From the NCBI GenBank assembly GCA_021730905.1, contig JAKFYK010000040.1:1-64000 (forward strand): a stretch of 64,000 nucleotides of DNA, given 5' to 3'. This document shows, one piece after another, positions 8,283 through 17,284 of this stretch (its first letter is position 1; each line of letters starts with the position of its first letter). Below the pieces are notes generated by a model. The model had not been told where the DNA came from and did no database searches. It worked only from the letters and a program-made list of their open reading frames with translations. This DNA comes from Betaproteobacteria bacterium. Lineage in GTDB: Bacteria; Pseudomonadota; Gammaproteobacteria; Burkholderiales; SG8-41. The translations under genes and the position numbers were made by a program.

Positions 8283-9185
8283 ATGAAAAAGCTATTTGGG
8301 ATTCTCGCAGTTAGTTTTGGATTCGCGATGGTCGCGGTCGATATGGCAGAAGCCGCCCGTGTAGGCGGCGGACGCAGTTCCGGACGCCAAAGCAGCAGCG
8401 CAACCAATTCAGCAGCGCCGGCGCAGAAAACTGCCCCCGCGCAACAAGCAGCACCGACACCCGCGCCAGCACCGTCGGGCATGAGCCGCTGGCTCGGGCC
8501 TTTGGCCGGTTTAGCCGCGGGCATCGGCCTCGCCTCCTTGTTCGGCAGCAGCGGCCTGGGCGCCGCCATGGGCGGCATCATGATGGTGATCCTGCTGCTG
8601 GGCGTGGGCTTTGTCATCTACCGCTTGCTCACGCGCAACAAATCCGCGCCACAACAACCCTTGGGCTACGCAGGTGCCGGCGCTGGCAACAGCACCGCCA
8701 TACCAGCGCCGCAGGCACAACCGGCGCAATTCAGCGGCAACGCTGCAGCGCCCGGCTCACTGGCCGCGACGTTGGGCGGCGCTTCAGCGTTGAATCCGGT
8801 GTCTGCTCCCAGCCGCTGGCCCGCTGATTTCGATGTCGCCGAGTTCGAGCGTCAGGCCAAAATGAATTTCAACCGCCTGCAAGCCGCCAACGACGCTGGC
8901 GACGCCTCAACGCTGCGCGATTTCCTCACGCCGGAACTGTATCGCGAACTCGAAGGCGAAATGAAATCCGCGTGGGGTACGCCGCAGAAAACCGAAGCAG
9001 TCGATCTCCAGTCCGAAGTGCTGGAAGTGGTGACCGAAGGCGATCTTTATGTCGTCAGCGTGCGCTTCACCGGGCAGATCCGCGAGAACGGCGTGTTGGG
9101 CAATCTGAATGAAATCTGGCATCTTGAAAAGCCCGTCAGCGGCCGTTCCGGCTGGCGAGTATCGGGCATCCAGCAAGCGTCCTAA
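8283..9185 (+). CDS. Tim44-like domain membrane protein
   Basis: A 300-residue envelope protein. It has a signal-peptide-like start (MKKLFGILAVSFGFAMVAVDMAEA), an Ala/Pro/Gln-rich linker, two hydrophobic segments (LAGLAAGIGLASLFGSSGLGAAMGG and IMMVILLLGVGFVIYRLL), and a C-terminal Tim44-like domain from about residue 180 (FDVAEFERQAKMNFNRLQAANDAGDASTLRDFLTPELY). Tim44-like proteins in bacteria are thought to bind lipids or help membrane protein assembly; the bacterial role is not settled. The start follows GGAGGA at ideal spacing, so the track start at 8271 is too long. Position between ubiE and ubiJ is conserved in related genomes from general knowledge. A clear terminator follows. Confidence 0.88.
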   Translation: MKKLFGILAVSFGFAMVAVDMAEAARVGGGRSSGRQSSSATNSAAPAQKTAPAQQAAPTPAPAPSGMSRWLGPLAGLAAGIGLASLFGSSGLGAAMGGIMMVILLLGVGFVIYRLLTRNKSAPQQPLGYAGAGAGNSTAIPAPQAQPAQFSGNAAAPGSLAATLGGASALNPVSAPSRWPADFDVAEFERQAKMNFNRLQAANDAGDASTLRDFLTPELYRELEGEMKSAWGTPQKTEAVDLQSEVLEVVTEGDLYVVSVRFTGQIRENGVLGNLNEIWHLEKPVSGRSGWRVSGIQQAS

Positions 9186-9213
9186 CAAACGCACGCTTTC
9201 GTCTCATTTTCAT

Positions 9214-9244
9214 AAAACGCCCGGCAAGTCCGGGCGTTTTTTTC
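9214..9244 (+). terminator. rho-independent terminator after the Tim44-like gene
   Basis: The stem AACGCCCGG / CCGGGCGTT with a short loop (CAAGT) is followed by a run of seven T. It ends five bases before the ubiJ start codon, so ubiJ either uses readthrough or a promoter that overlaps this element. Confidence 0.88.
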
Positions 9245-9248
9245 CGCC

Positions 9249-9854
9249 ATGGTTTCACCGCTTCCACCACTTTTACCGCTCTACCTCGCCCCTATCAACC
9301 GGCTGTTGCGGCAAAACCGTTGGGCGCTGGAACGATTGCGTCCGTTCAGCGGAAAAATCGTGCGTGCGGAATGCTTTCCGGTAACGATGCTGCTCGGTAT
9401 AGGCGAAACCGGCGAAGCCGCAGCGCCTCCACCGGAATCAGCGCCCGACGTAACCATACGCCTGACCCCGGGTATTGCGCTGCGCCTCGCCGCGCGCGAC
9501 GTGACTGCATGGAACGACATTGCGGTTGAAGGCGATCCGCAATTGGCCGCAGCGCTTAACCATATTGCGCGCAATATTCGATGGGATATGGAGGAAGACT
9601 TAAGCCGCATCTTCGGCGACATTACTGCCCACCGCATGGTCGAGACCGGGCGCAAACTCGATCACTGGAGCCGTCAGGGTGCAGACAATCTCGCTCGCTC
9701 CTTCGCTGAATACTGGACGGAAGAGCAACCGCTGATCGCGGGCCGTGCCGAGGTTGAACTATTCAACCGCGATGTCGATACGCTGCGCGACGATGTGGCG
9801 CGTCTCGAAAAACGCATCGAGCAGTTCACGACAGCAAATCACCACACCGGATAA
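9249..9854 (+). CDS. ubiJ: ubiquinone biosynthesis accessory factor UbiJ
   Basis: A 201-residue protein with an N-terminal SCP2 lipid-binding domain (PLYLAPINRLLRQNRWALERLRPFSGK to about residue 110) and a C-terminal coiled coil (EVELFNRDVDTLRDDVARLEKRIEQF), the layout of UbiJ. UbiJ is thought to present the polyprenyl quinone intermediate to the soluble Ubi hydroxylase/methylase complex. It lies between the Tim44-like gene and ubiB, as expected. The ATG at 9249 is directly after a strong terminator and has no good Shine-Dalgarno. A later start is possible, but the conserved PLYLAPINR segment requires a start before residue 12. Confidence 0.88.
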   Translation: MVSPLPPLLPLYLAPINRLLRQNRWALERLRPFSGKIVRAECFPVTMLLGIGETGEAAAPPPESAPDVTIRLTPGIALRLAARDVTAWNDIAVEGDPQLAAALNHIARNIRWDMEEDLSRIFGDITAHRMVETGRKLDHWSRQGADNLARSFAEYWTEEQPLIAGRAEVELFNRDVDTLRDDVARLEKRIEQFTTANHHTG

Positions 9855-9902
9855 AACGCGGCACCGCATGCCGCGCCGGCAGCCTGCGGTTACAATCAGC
9901 TT

Positions 9903-11429
9903 ATGTATTTGTTTCGATTGCTGAAAATTATCGGCGTTGGCCTGCGCTTCGGGCTCGACGAATTTCTGCGCGGCCACGAACGCGTGAGCGGGCTGCACAC
10001 GGTGTTGCGCGTGGTGCTGTTTTGGCGACGTTTTTCAGTGCCGCGCGCGGTGCGGCTGCGGTGTGCGCTGGAAACGCTGGGACCGATCTTCGTCAAGTTC
10101 GGACAGATACTGTCCACGCGGCGCGACCTGCTGCCGGAAGACATCGCCGATGAACTCGCCAAATTACAGGATCAGGTGCCGCCGTTTCCCGGTGATGACG
10201 CTGTGACGGTCATTGAACACGCGCACGGCAAACCGCTCAACGAAATCTTCCGTTCCTTCGACCGCACAGCGCTGGCCAGCGCCTCGGTCGCGCAAGTGCA
10301 TCTGGCCGAACTGCATGATGGCCGCGAAGCTGCCGTCAAGATTTTGCGTCCCGGCATTGCGAAAGTCATCCGTGATGATCTCGAATTGCTCGATACCGGG
10401 GCGTCACTGATGGAGTGGTTGTGGACCGACGGCAAACGGTTAAAACCGCACGAGGTGGTCGCCGAGTTTGGCCGCCATCTCGACGATGAACTCGATCTGA
10501 TGCGGGAGGCCGCCAATGCCAGCCAGTTGCGGCGCAATTTTGCCGGCTCGCCACTGCTGGCGGTGCCCGAAATATACTGGGAACACTGTTCGACCGAGGT
10601 GATGGTGATGCAGCGCATGCGCGGTACGCCGGTGTCGCGCGTCGATGCGTTGCGCGCGCAGGGCGTGGACATCGCGAAGCTCGCGCGAGCCGGCGTGGAA
10701 ATTTTCTTTACTCAGGTATTCCGCGACGGCTTTTTTCATGCCGACATGCATCCCGGCAATATTTTCGTCACGCCGGCGGGCCAGTACGTCGCGCTCGACT
10801 TCGGCATCATGGGCACGCTGACGCCCACCGACAAGCATTATCTGGCGCGGAATTTCCTGGCATTCTTCCGCCGCGATTACCGGCGCGTGGCGGTCGCGCA
10901 TATCGAATCGGGCTGGACACCGCCCGATACGCGCGTGGAGGAATTCGAGACGGCCATACGTGCCGTGTGCGAGCCGATCTTCGACAAGCCGCTCAAGGAT
11001 ATTTCGTTTGGCAAGCTGCTGCTGCGCCTGTTCCAGACCTCGCGGCGATTCAATATGGAGATTCAGCCGCAACTGGTGATGCTGCAGAAAACCCTGCTTA
11101 ACATCGAAGGGCTGGGCCGCGACCTCGACCCTGACCTTGATCTGTGGGCGACCGCGAAACCTTTTCTGGAGCGCTGGATGTCGGAACAAATCGGCTGGCG
11201 CGCGCTGATTCGCCAGGTACAGGAGGAAGCGCCGTTCTGGTCAACCACGATTCCGCAACTGCCGCGGCTGATACATCGTGCCCTGAGTGAAGACCGCGTG
11301 GCGCCCCTGCAAAAGCAAGTCGAATCACTGCAACACCAACAGCAGCGACTGCGGCGTTCGCTGGCACTGGTTGCCACGCTGTTTGCGCTGAGTACGGCGC
11401 TGGTAGCACTGCTCTTCTGGCTGCGCTAG
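9903..11429 (+). CDS. ubiB: ubiquinone biosynthesis kinase-like ATPase UbiB
   Basis: A 508-residue atypical kinase of the ADCK/UbiB family, needed for ubiquinone synthesis at the inner membrane. The diagnostic KxGQ motif is [16 protein letters not shown] near residue 65. The ATP site follows ([20 protein letters not shown]), then the catalytic loop [11 protein letters not shown] and metal-binding LDFGIMG. Two hydrophobic helices at the C-terminus ([21 protein letters not shown]) anchor it in the membrane. Length is as in the family, and the ATG is 48 bp after ubiJ. A function in hydrolysing ATP to extract lipid intermediates is known for relatives, not shown here. Confidence 0.95.
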   Translation: MYLFRLLKIIGVGLRFGLDEFLRGHERVSGLHTVLRVVLFWRRFSVPRAVRLRCALETLGPIFVKFGQILSTRRDLLPEDIADELAKLQDQVPPFPGDDAVTVIEHAHGKPLNEIFRSFDRTALASASVAQVHLAELHDGREAAVKILRPGIAKVIRDDLELLDTGASLMEWLWTDGKRLKPHEVVAEFGRHLDDELDLMREAANASQLRRNFAGSPLLAVPEIYWEHCSTEVMVMQRMRGTPVSRVDALRAQGVDIAKLARAGVEIFFTQVFRDGFFHADMHPGNIFVTPAGQYVALDFGIMGTLTPTDKHYLARNFLAFFRRDYRRVAVAHIESGWTPPDTRVEEFETAIRAVCEPIFDKPLKDISFGKLLLRLFQTSRRFNMEIQPQLVMLQKTLLNIEGLGRDLDPDLDLWATAKPFLERWMSEQIGWRALIRQVQEEAPFWSTTIPQLPRLIHRALSEDRVAPLQKQVESLQHQQQRLRRSLALVATLFALSTALVALLFWLR

Positions 11430-11468
11430 CTTTATAATCCTTGCGTTTCGGGTTCCGGGAGGCGCGCC

Positions 11469-12992
11469 GTGCTGATCTGGTTTGTGGTGATTTACCTGCT
11501 GGTCTCTCTCACCATTGGGTTGATCGCCGCTACGCGCGTGCACAACGCGAAGGATTTCGCGGTAGCGGGTCGGAACCTGCCGCTGCCCATTGTCATGGCG
11601 ACTGTGTTCGCCACCTGGTTCGGCGCAGAAACCGTGCTCGGCATTTCTGCCACCTTCGTCAAGGACGGCCTGCGCGGCGTGGTGGCCGATCCATTCGGCT
11701 CTAGCCTGTGCCTGATCTTCGCCGGCCTGTTTTTCGCCGGCAAGCTTTACCGCATGAACCTGCTTACCATTGGCGACTACTATCGTTTGCGCTACAACCG
11801 CACGGTGGAAGTGTTGTGCACGCTGGCTATCGTGGCCTCTTATCTCGGCTGGGTATCGGCGCAAATCAAGGCGCTGGGACTGGTGTTCTTTGTAGTCACC
11901 GATGGCGCCATCAGCCAGCCGGTGGGGATGGTACTGGGCGCGGCCATCGTGCTGACCTACACCACCTTCGGCGGCATGCTGTCGGTGGCCATCCTCGATT
12001 TCGTGCAGATGACCGTCATCATGGGCGGCATGCTGTACATCGGCTATGTCATCTCGGGCATGACCGGCGGCGTCGGCACGGTGGTGTCGCATGCGTATAC
12101 GGCCGGCAAGCTCGATTTCTTTCCCGAAGCAAAAATGACTGCCTGGATTCCGTTTATCGGCGCGTGGATCACCATGATGCTGGGATCAATCCCGCAGCAG
12201 GACGTGTTCCAGCGCATCACTTCGGCCAAGGACGAAAAAACCGCCGTGCGCGGATCCGTGCTCGGCGGTTCGATCTACTTCGTGTTCGCGTTCGTACCGA
12301 TGTTTCTCGCCTATGCGGCGACGCTGGTGGACCCCAAGGTGTTCACCGAACTGCTTACCAAAGACTCGCAACTCATATTGCCCACGCTGATACTGCAGCA
12401 CACGCCGCTGATCGCACAGGTGGTGTTCTTCGGCGCGCTGCTGTCCGCGATCATGAGCTGTTCCAGTGCGACACTGCTGGCGCCGTCGGTAGCGTTCTCG
12501 GAAAACATCATCCGCAACGCGTTTCCGAACATGACCGACCGCGTTTTCCTGCGCACCATGCGCATCGTGCTGGTGTGTTTTGCCTGCATCGTGCTGGTAT
12601 TCGCGCTCAATTCCACGTCGAGCATCTTCAAGATGGTGGAAAACGCCTACAAAATCACGCTGGTGTCGGCGTTCTGGCCGCTGTTCCTCGGCCTCTACTG
12701 GAAGCGCGCCAGCACGCAGGGCGCGCTCGCCGGCATCGCGGCAGGGTTTTCCACCTGGGTACTACTGGAGTTTTTCGGCACGAATAACGAGGTGTGGCTG
12801 CCGCAATTGATCGGATTCGCCGCAGCCGGCGCAGCAATGACCGCGGGGTCTTTGCTGCCGCAAGTAGTAGGACACCCCACGCCACTGCATCCCGAAGCGC
12901 ACATCCCGCATGCGCACGCCGCAAGCCACACGCACCACGTGCCGCCCACCGGCCACCACCATCACCCCGACGGCACACCACACAAGCACTGA
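11469..12992 (+). CDS. sodium:solute symporter family protein with His-rich C-terminal tail
   Basis: A 507-residue transporter of the SSS family, with about 13 hydrophobic segments. Family features include the early GRNLPLPIVMATVFATWFGAETVLG, the TTFGGMLSVAILDFVQM segment and SCSSATLLAPSVAFSENI. The substrate is not predictable; relatives carry carboxylates, amino acids or polyols with Na+. The start is GTG at 11469 with GGGAGG 8 nt ahead. After the last helix the protein ends in about 40 residues crowded with histidine (for example HPEAHIPHAHAASHTHHV and GHHHHPDGTPHKH). That is unusual for this family and suggests metal binding or a metal-related role; this is inference. It is followed closely by a small membrane protein gene. 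Confidence 0.88.
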   Translation: MLIWFVVIYLLVSLTIGLIAATRVHNAKDFAVAGRNLPLPIVMATVFATWFGAETVLGISATFVKDGLRGVVADPFGSSLCLIFAGLFFAGKLYRMNLLTIGDYYRLRYNRTVEVLCTLAIVASYLGWVSAQIKALGLVFFVVTDGAISQPVGMVLGAAIVLTYTTFGGMLSVAILDFVQMTVIMGGMLYIGYVISGMTGGVGTVVSHAYTAGKLDFFPEAKMTAWIPFIGAWITMMLGSIPQQDVFQRITSAKDEKTAVRGSVLGGSIYFVFAFVPMFLAYAATLVDPKVFTELLTKDSQLILPTLILQHTPLIAQVVFFGALLSAIMSCSSATLLAPSVAFSENIIRNAFPNMTDRVFLRTMRIVLVCFACIVLVFALNSTSSIFKMVENAYKITLVSAFWPLFLGLYWKRASTQGALAGIAAGFSTWVLLEFFGTNNEVWLPQLIGFAAAGAAMTAGSLLPQVVGHPTPLHPEAHIPHAHAASHTHHVPPTGHHHHPDGTPHKH

Positions 12993-13001
12993 GCATCGAA
13001 C

Positions 13002-13520
13002 GTGGTCTCACACGCACGGCTGGGCGCTGTCATATTCGGTTTGCTCGCCTGCAATACGATCTACTACGTCCTCGCGGGTCGTTTGAGTGAAGCGCTGGAA
13101 TCAGCGGCATGGTATGCGCTGCTGATTCTGTTCATGCTTGAAACCGCGCGCGCGCAGCGGCCACGTTCAGCGCGCACGCTTGCCACGATACATGGATTAC
13201 GCCTGCTCGCCACGCTGGCCATTGCCGTAAGTGCTGTGCTCTACGTGCGTGAAAAAGAATGGCTGGATGCCAGCAATCTTTTCCTGTGGATTGCCGTGGT
13301 CGCGCTGCTGGAAATTGAAGTGCGGCGTCCCGCAGCCATCATCTCGCATCGCAAGAGCCTCACCACAGCGGCTACGCTGCTTTACGCCGCGCTCGGCATT
13401 CTGGTTGTAATTTGGCTGATACGCGGCGAATGGATGGACGCTTGGGATGCCGCGCTGTGGCTCAGCGCATTCGGCGTCCTCGAAATGGATTTGCTGCGCG
13501 CAGACATAAACAAAAAATAA
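13002..13520 (+). CDS. hypothetical membrane protein
   Basis: A 172-residue protein with about five hydrophobic helices (for example LGAVIFGLLACNTIYYVLAG, WYALLILFMLET, LLATLAIAVSAVLYV, LFLWIAVVALLEI and LLYAALGILVVIWLI). I recognise no family. The GTG start is 9 bp after the symporter stop, so the two are probably cotranscribed. The short repeated idea LEIEVRRP / LEMDLLRAD at the ends of helices three and five hints at an internal duplication. It converges on the next gene. Confidence 0.65.
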   Translation: MVSHARLGAVIFGLLACNTIYYVLAGRLSEALESAAWYALLILFMLETARAQRPRSARTLATIHGLRLLATLAIAVSAVLYVREKEWLDASNLFLWIAVVALLEIEVRRPAAIISHRKSLTTAATLLYAALGILVVIWLIRGEWMDAWDAALWLSAFGVLEMDLLRADINKK

Positions 13521-13554
13521 TATGCTTTAAAACAAGATGTCATAGTCTCTTGCG

Positions 13555-14112
13555 CTACGGCGACTGGCAATTCTGAATAGCGCGCGTTACAAACGCATGC
13601 GACAGCGCTTCGTCTTCCTTGAGGCCCAACTGCTCCAGCATCGGCACAATGGACGCCACAAACGGTTTGAGCAACGTGTCTTCCAGCGACACATGAAACG
13701 CCAGCGTCACCTGCGCCCCGAGGTGATCGGCAAAACGTCTGATACTGTCGTCCGCCGCGCGCGAAGCATGGTGTCCGTAAACCAGAATGTCCAGTGGAAA
13801 TGTCGCAGCCGGAGGATCGGCGGGCAGGCTGCCGGACAAGGCGATGGTTATCGTTCCTGACCGCGCCAGCGCAGCACGCAACGCGTCACGCCCGAAGAGA
13901 TCGCGACAGTGAACCGGTTGATGCGGTGCAAGCACTGCATCCACTGCCTCAAAAGCCGAATTCGTGAGGCAAACGACGGCTACACTGCGGCCGGCCTTGG
14001 CCGATTTGACCGCCTCGGCGCCAATGCCCCTAAAACAGGCCGCCGCCGTTTTCCACACCTGATCGTCTTTATGTTGCGCCGAGGATTTTTTTCCGAACAA
14101 ATTTCCAAACAT
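13555..14112 (-). CDS. hypothetical protein
   Basis: A 185-residue soluble protein. It opens MFGNLFGKKSSAQHKDDQVWKTAAACFRGI, has an alternation of short strands and helices (SVAVVCLTNSAFEAVDAVL, TITIALSGSLP), and ends in a helical part. I do not recognise the family. No signal peptide, membrane segment or catalytic motif is evident. It follows the DHH phosphoesterase gene by 22 bp on the same strand, so the two may form a transcription unit. Confidence 0.6.
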   Translation of the reverse strand: MFGNLFGKKSSAQHKDDQVWKTAAACFRGIGAEAVKSAKAGRSVAVVCLTNSAFEAVDAVLAPHQPVHCRDLFGRDALRAALARSGTITIALSGSLPADPPAATFPLDILVYGHHASRAADDSIRRFADHLGAQVTLAFHVSLEDTLLKPFVASIVPMLEQLGLKEDEALSHAFVTRAIQNCQSP

Positions 14113-14134
14113 GTTGCTTTTCTTTCACGCGGTG

Positions 14135-15091
14135 TTACGTGTAGGCCACGCGAAACGCATCGACAAATGCCGCCAGCTCGGACTGCGGCAGCAGGTTGAT
14201 GCCAGCGGCACCCTTGCGACCGCCGCCCGTCTCAAACCGCGAGCACAATTCGTCCGCACCCTGCGGACGGATGACCGGCGCGCGCACACTCACCGTATAA
14301 CCGCCGGTCTTGGTGACGAGTACCGCATGCGCGCGGTTGGGGTGATCCTGTGCGAGCCGGTTGCCAAACACGCCATTCACACGGCGGCACCATGCGGCAT
14401 CCGGCAAAATGTAGAGCGCCTTGCTCCCGTCGGAAAATTCCGCTTTGGTCTCGCTGGCACGAAAAAGATCTTCCTTGTATGCGCTCTTCAACACATCAAA
14501 CACCGGTTCGTCGACCATGAACTCGCGCGGGTCGCGATACGGCATGATGGACTGATACAAATCCGCGGGGTGGTAATGCAAATCCTCGACGGTCTCGCCG
14601 TAAGCGTTGTAATTGAGACAATCGCCCAGTTCATGCAGGCGTGCGAGCCCGGTATGATCCAGATTGAGCGGCTGCGCTGCGCGTATCGCCGACGCGACAA
14701 GGTTGTCTCCGAACGCTGCCACCACCGCCCATGCGCGCTGACGACCCGACAGATAGCGGTCAACGATGAGACTGGTGCAAACGTCAGGCGCGGTATCGAT
14801 GTGCGCGGTGAGTCCGGGGTGCCTCGGGATAACACCTGCCGCATGATGGTCGAAGTAGCAGCATTTCACCCCGCGACCGAGCAGTTTGCCCAGCGCCGCC
14901 GTATTGGTTTTCAGCGAAATATCGAGTACCGTGATTTCATCGCCGGCGTCTGCATTCACACGCTCCAGCAATTTCACGTCGCGCTTCACGCCGGTGATCC
15001 GTTCAGCGTCGCGCGGCTGTTCCAACCGCAACTGATGCAAAGCACAGATGCCGTCGGCGTCGCCGTTAAAAATGTCGTAATATTTGCTCAA
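14135..15091 (-). CDS. DHH-DHHA1 family phosphoesterase
   Basis: A 318-residue protein. The DHH domain carries NGDADGICALHQL (motif I), the acidic VLDISLKTN and FDHHAAG (motif III). The C-terminal DHHA1 domain ends with the glycine signature GGGRKGAAGINLLP. Family members are Mn-dependent phosphodiesterases or nanoRNases that cleave short nucleotides; the substrate here is not evident. The only start giving the full first motif is a TTG at 15091 (TTG AGC AAA TAT TAC). That TTG overlaps by one base the ATG of the divergent VanZ-like gene, which leaves no untranslated spacer between them. One of the two starts may be misjudged. Confidence 0.82.
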   Translation of the reverse strand: MSKYYDIFNGDADGICALHQLRLEQPRDAERITGVKRDVKLLERVNADAGDEITVLDISLKTNTAALGKLLGRGVKCCYFDHHAAGVIPRHPGLTAHIDTAPDVCTSLIVDRYLSGRQRAWAVVAAFGDNLVASAIRAAQPLNLDHTGLARLHELGDCLNYNAYGETVEDLHYHPADLYQSIMPYRDPREFMVDEPVFDVLKSAYKEDLFRASETKAEFSDGSKALYILPDAAWCRRVNGVFGNRLAQDHPNRAHAVLVTKTGGYTVSVRAPVIRPQGADELCSRFETGGGRKGAAGINLLPQSELAAFVDAFRVAYT

Positions 15092-16209
15092 TGGCGTCTG
15101 TATCGAAACCGGAAGTTGCTGCCGGCCCGCCTCACGTTTACAAATTGGCGCTGGTACTGGCGTTAGCTTACCTGCTCACCATTGTCTACGCCAGCCTGCA
15201 ACCCTTTCGCGGCTGGCGGCTGCCCCCCGAAGACCTTTACGGTTTTCTCACCGCCGCCTGGCCGCGCTACATCACGCTTGAGGACGTGCTGGGCAATGCC
15301 CTTGCCTATGTGCCGCTCGGCTTCATGCTGGCGTTGGGGTTGCGCCAGTTTTTTCGTCCCGGATTTTCGGTCATCACTGGCGCGCTGATCGCCCTTGCAG
15401 TCAGTATCGGCATGGAAAGTATTCAAATGTTTTTACCCGCGCGCATTCCGTCGAATGTGGACGTGCTCGCCAACGGCACCGGCGGTCTGATCGGCGCTCT
15501 GGCGGCGCCGCTCTTTTCACCGTCGCAGATGATCGGCGCGCGGCTCATCGTCTGGCGTGACCGGGTTTTCCGTCCGGGCGCACTCATTGAAACGGGATTG
15601 CTCATCGCGGGACTGTGGGTACTTACCCATCTCAATCCGCTAACGCAGATATTCGGCACCGGCAACCTGCGCGCCACCTTCGACCTGCCGGTATATTTTT
15701 TTCACACGCCCGGACTGCTGCTATCGGCGGAAGCGGCAGTGGTGTTTTTCAATCTGCTCGGCCTCGGGCTCATGCTATCCACATTGCTGCGGCCAAACGT
15801 TCGCCGGGGCCTGGTCATTGCGGGCTTCATTCTGGCAGCGATAGCACTCAAGATGATTATCGCCGCGGTATTCGCCATTCCACTGGGCGCGTTTGCGTGG
15901 ATGACGCCCGGCGTAATGCTCGGCTTTGTCGCGGGCACGACGCTGCTGATGTCCCTGCTTTTGCTCGGGCACCAGGCGCGTCTATGGCTTTCGCTGCTAT
16001 GCCTGCTGCTGGCGCTGGCGGCCATCAATCTCGCGCCGGACAATCCTTACTTCAATATGCCGCCGCGGATGGCCAGTGGCCGTTACAGTCATTTGCTCAG
16101 TTTTTCCGCCATACTTCGCGCCTTGTCAGAATTGTGGCCTTTGCTTGCGCTGGCCTACCTTGTCACCTTGTCGCGGCAGGACCGGGGGCAGCAAACGCCG
16201 GCATCGTGA
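15091..16209 (+). CDS. VanZ-like domain membrane protein
   Basis: A 372-residue integral membrane protein with about ten hydrophobic segments. The first 140 residues form a VanZ-like domain: YASLQPFRGWRLP, then LGNALAYVPLGFMLALGLRQFF and AVSIGMESIQMFLPARIPSNVDVLANGTGGLIGA, the classic VanZ pattern with its conserved SNVDVLANGTGG. The remaining part is an additional multi-helix region of unknown role. VanZ itself gives teicoplanin tolerance, but most VanZ-domain proteins in Gram-negatives have no known function. The ATG lies against the divergent DHH gene start. It is not obviously in an operon with the next gene. Confidence 0.82.
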   Translation: MASVSKPEVAAGPPHVYKLALVLALAYLLTIVYASLQPFRGWRLPPEDLYGFLTAAWPRYITLEDVLGNALAYVPLGFMLALGLRQFFRPGFSVITGALIALAVSIGMESIQMFLPARIPSNVDVLANGTGGLIGALAAPLFSPSQMIGARLIVWRDRVFRPGALIETGLLIAGLWVLTHLNPLTQIFGTGNLRATFDLPVYFFHTPGLLLSAEAAVVFFNLLGLGLMLSTLLRPNVRRGLVIAGFILAAIALKMIIAAVFAIPLGAFAWMTPGVMLGFVAGTTLLMSLLLLGHQARLWLSLLCLLLALAAINLAPDNPYFNMPPRMASGRYSHLLSFSAILRALSELWPLLALAYLVTLSRQDRGQQTPAS

Positions 16210-16266
16210 TCGGCATATAATGCGCCCCTGCCATCACCGCAACTCATTACCAAGAAAGGCAATATC

Positions 16267-16575
16267 GTGAGTTATTTCGAACGACATGTTTTTTTTTGTT
16301 GCAACCAGCGCGACGCCGGCGCGAACTGCTGCAACAACCACGGCGCGAGCAAAATCCGCGACTACGCCAAGGATAAGGTCAAATCACTCAAGCTGTCGGG
16401 CAAGGGCAAGGTACGCGTCAATATGGCGGGCTGCCTCGATCGTTGCGATGAAGGCCCGGTGATGGTGATATACCCGGAAGAGGTCTGGTACACCTACGTC
16501 GATCAGGAAGACGTGGACGAAATCGTGCAGGAACACCTGGTCAACGGCCGCGTGGTGGAGCGGTTGAAGATTTGA
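16267..16575 (+). CDS. thioredoxin-like [2Fe-2S] ferredoxin
   Basis: A 102-residue small electron carrier. The cysteine pattern is HVFFCCNQRDAGANCCNNHGA near residues 8-28 and MAGCLDRCDEGP near 53-64. This matches the thioredoxin-fold ferredoxins (Shethna FeSII or Nad/HoxF N-terminal type), which bind one [2Fe-2S] cluster through four cysteines; extra adjacent cysteines are present here. The C-terminus VWYTYVDQEDVDEIVQEHL is typical of the group. The start is GTG 16267 with AGAAAGG upstream. The partner enzyme is unknown. The alpha/beta hydrolase follows after a hairpin-bearing gap. Confidence 0.88.
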   Translation: MSYFERHVFFCCNQRDAGANCCNNHGASKIRDYAKDKVKSLKLSGKGKVRVNMAGCLDRCDEGPVMVIYPEEVWYTYVDQEDVDEIVQEHLVNGRVVERLKI

Positions 16576-16581
16576 GATCCG

Positions 16582-16675
16582 GTGAAAAATGAACGCATGA
16601 ACGGGTGAACGAGTCAGTACGAAGACCGACACCGGGGAAAGGGACCACCCCTTTCATTCGTCCACGCCTCTCTAC
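16582..16675. repeat. phased-unit intergenic hairpin (8-nt units)
   Basis: The left side holds TGAACGCA, TGAACGGG and TGAACGAG head to tail after GTGAAAAA. The right side, read on the other strand, gives GTGGACGA and ATGAAAGG. The two sides form an imperfect long hairpin between the ferredoxin and hydrolase genes. It has the same design as the elements at 24830 and 53148. Confidence 0.5.
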
Positions 16676-16678
16676 TCC

Positions 16679-17284
16679 ATGCCCTCCCCCGCCGAGCGCT
16701 TGCTGATCCCCGGACCCGCAGGCAGTATCGAAATCGACATCCATGATTCGGGCGAACCGCGGCGCGGCATCGCGCTCATCGCGCATCCCAATCCTTTGCA
16801 GGGCGGCACCAAAGACAACAAGGTGGTGACAACCCTTGCACGCGCGCTTGCGGGGTTGGGCTATGTCGCCGTGCGTCCGAATTTTCGCGGGGTAGGTGCG
16901 AGCGAAGGCAGGCACGACCAAGGCATCGGCGAGACCGACGATCTGATCGCCGTGGCCGAGTACGCCAAGGCTCGCTTCAATACGCAAATCCTGTTACTGG
17001 CGGGATTTTCGTTCGGCAGCTTCGTGCAAACGCGTGTCGCGAAACGCGTCGATTGCGAACGCATGGTGCTGGTGGGCCCGGCGGTCAATCGCTTTGCAGC
17101 GGAGACCGTGCCGGAAAATACACTGGTCGTTCACGGCGAACTGGACGACGTTGTACCGCTTGCGGCCGTACTCGATTGGGCACGTCCGCAGAATCTGCCG
17201 CTGGTGGTGGTGCCCGGCGGCGAGCATTTCTTCCACGGCCGGCTGAACCTGCTGTCGCAAATCGTCGCCCGCTGGTGCGCATGA
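16679..17284 (+). CDS. alpha/beta hydrolase
   Basis: A 201-residue single-domain alpha/beta hydrolase. The nucleophile elbow is AGFSFGSFV (Ser), the oxyanion strand is [17 protein letters not shown], the acid is in [12 protein letters not shown] and the histidine in [11 protein letters not shown]. The opening [16 protein letters not shown] and [12 protein letters not shown] place it with the proteobacterial 'CocE-less' short hydrolases often called dienelactone-hydrolase-like, whose substrate is unknown. Its stop codon overlaps the ATG of the ABC ATPase (ATGA), so translation is coupled to the exporter genes. Confidence 0.85.
   Translation: MPSPAERLLIPGPAGSIEIDIHDSGEPRRGIALIAHPNPLQGGTKDNKVVTTLARALAGLGYVAVRPNFRGVGASEGRHDQGIGETDDLIAVAEYAKARFNTQILLLAGFSFGSFVQTRVAKRVDCERMVLVGPAVNRFAAETVPENTLVVHGELDDVVPLAAVLDWARPQNLPLVVVPGGEHFFHGRLNLLSQIVARWCA

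Noticed and set aside
13518-13548. A repeat copy after the hypothetical membrane protein stop
   Set aside because: TAATATGCTTTAAAACAAG resembles copies at 25751 and 60787 and abuts a stop codon, but too many bases differ to include it without a matrix search.
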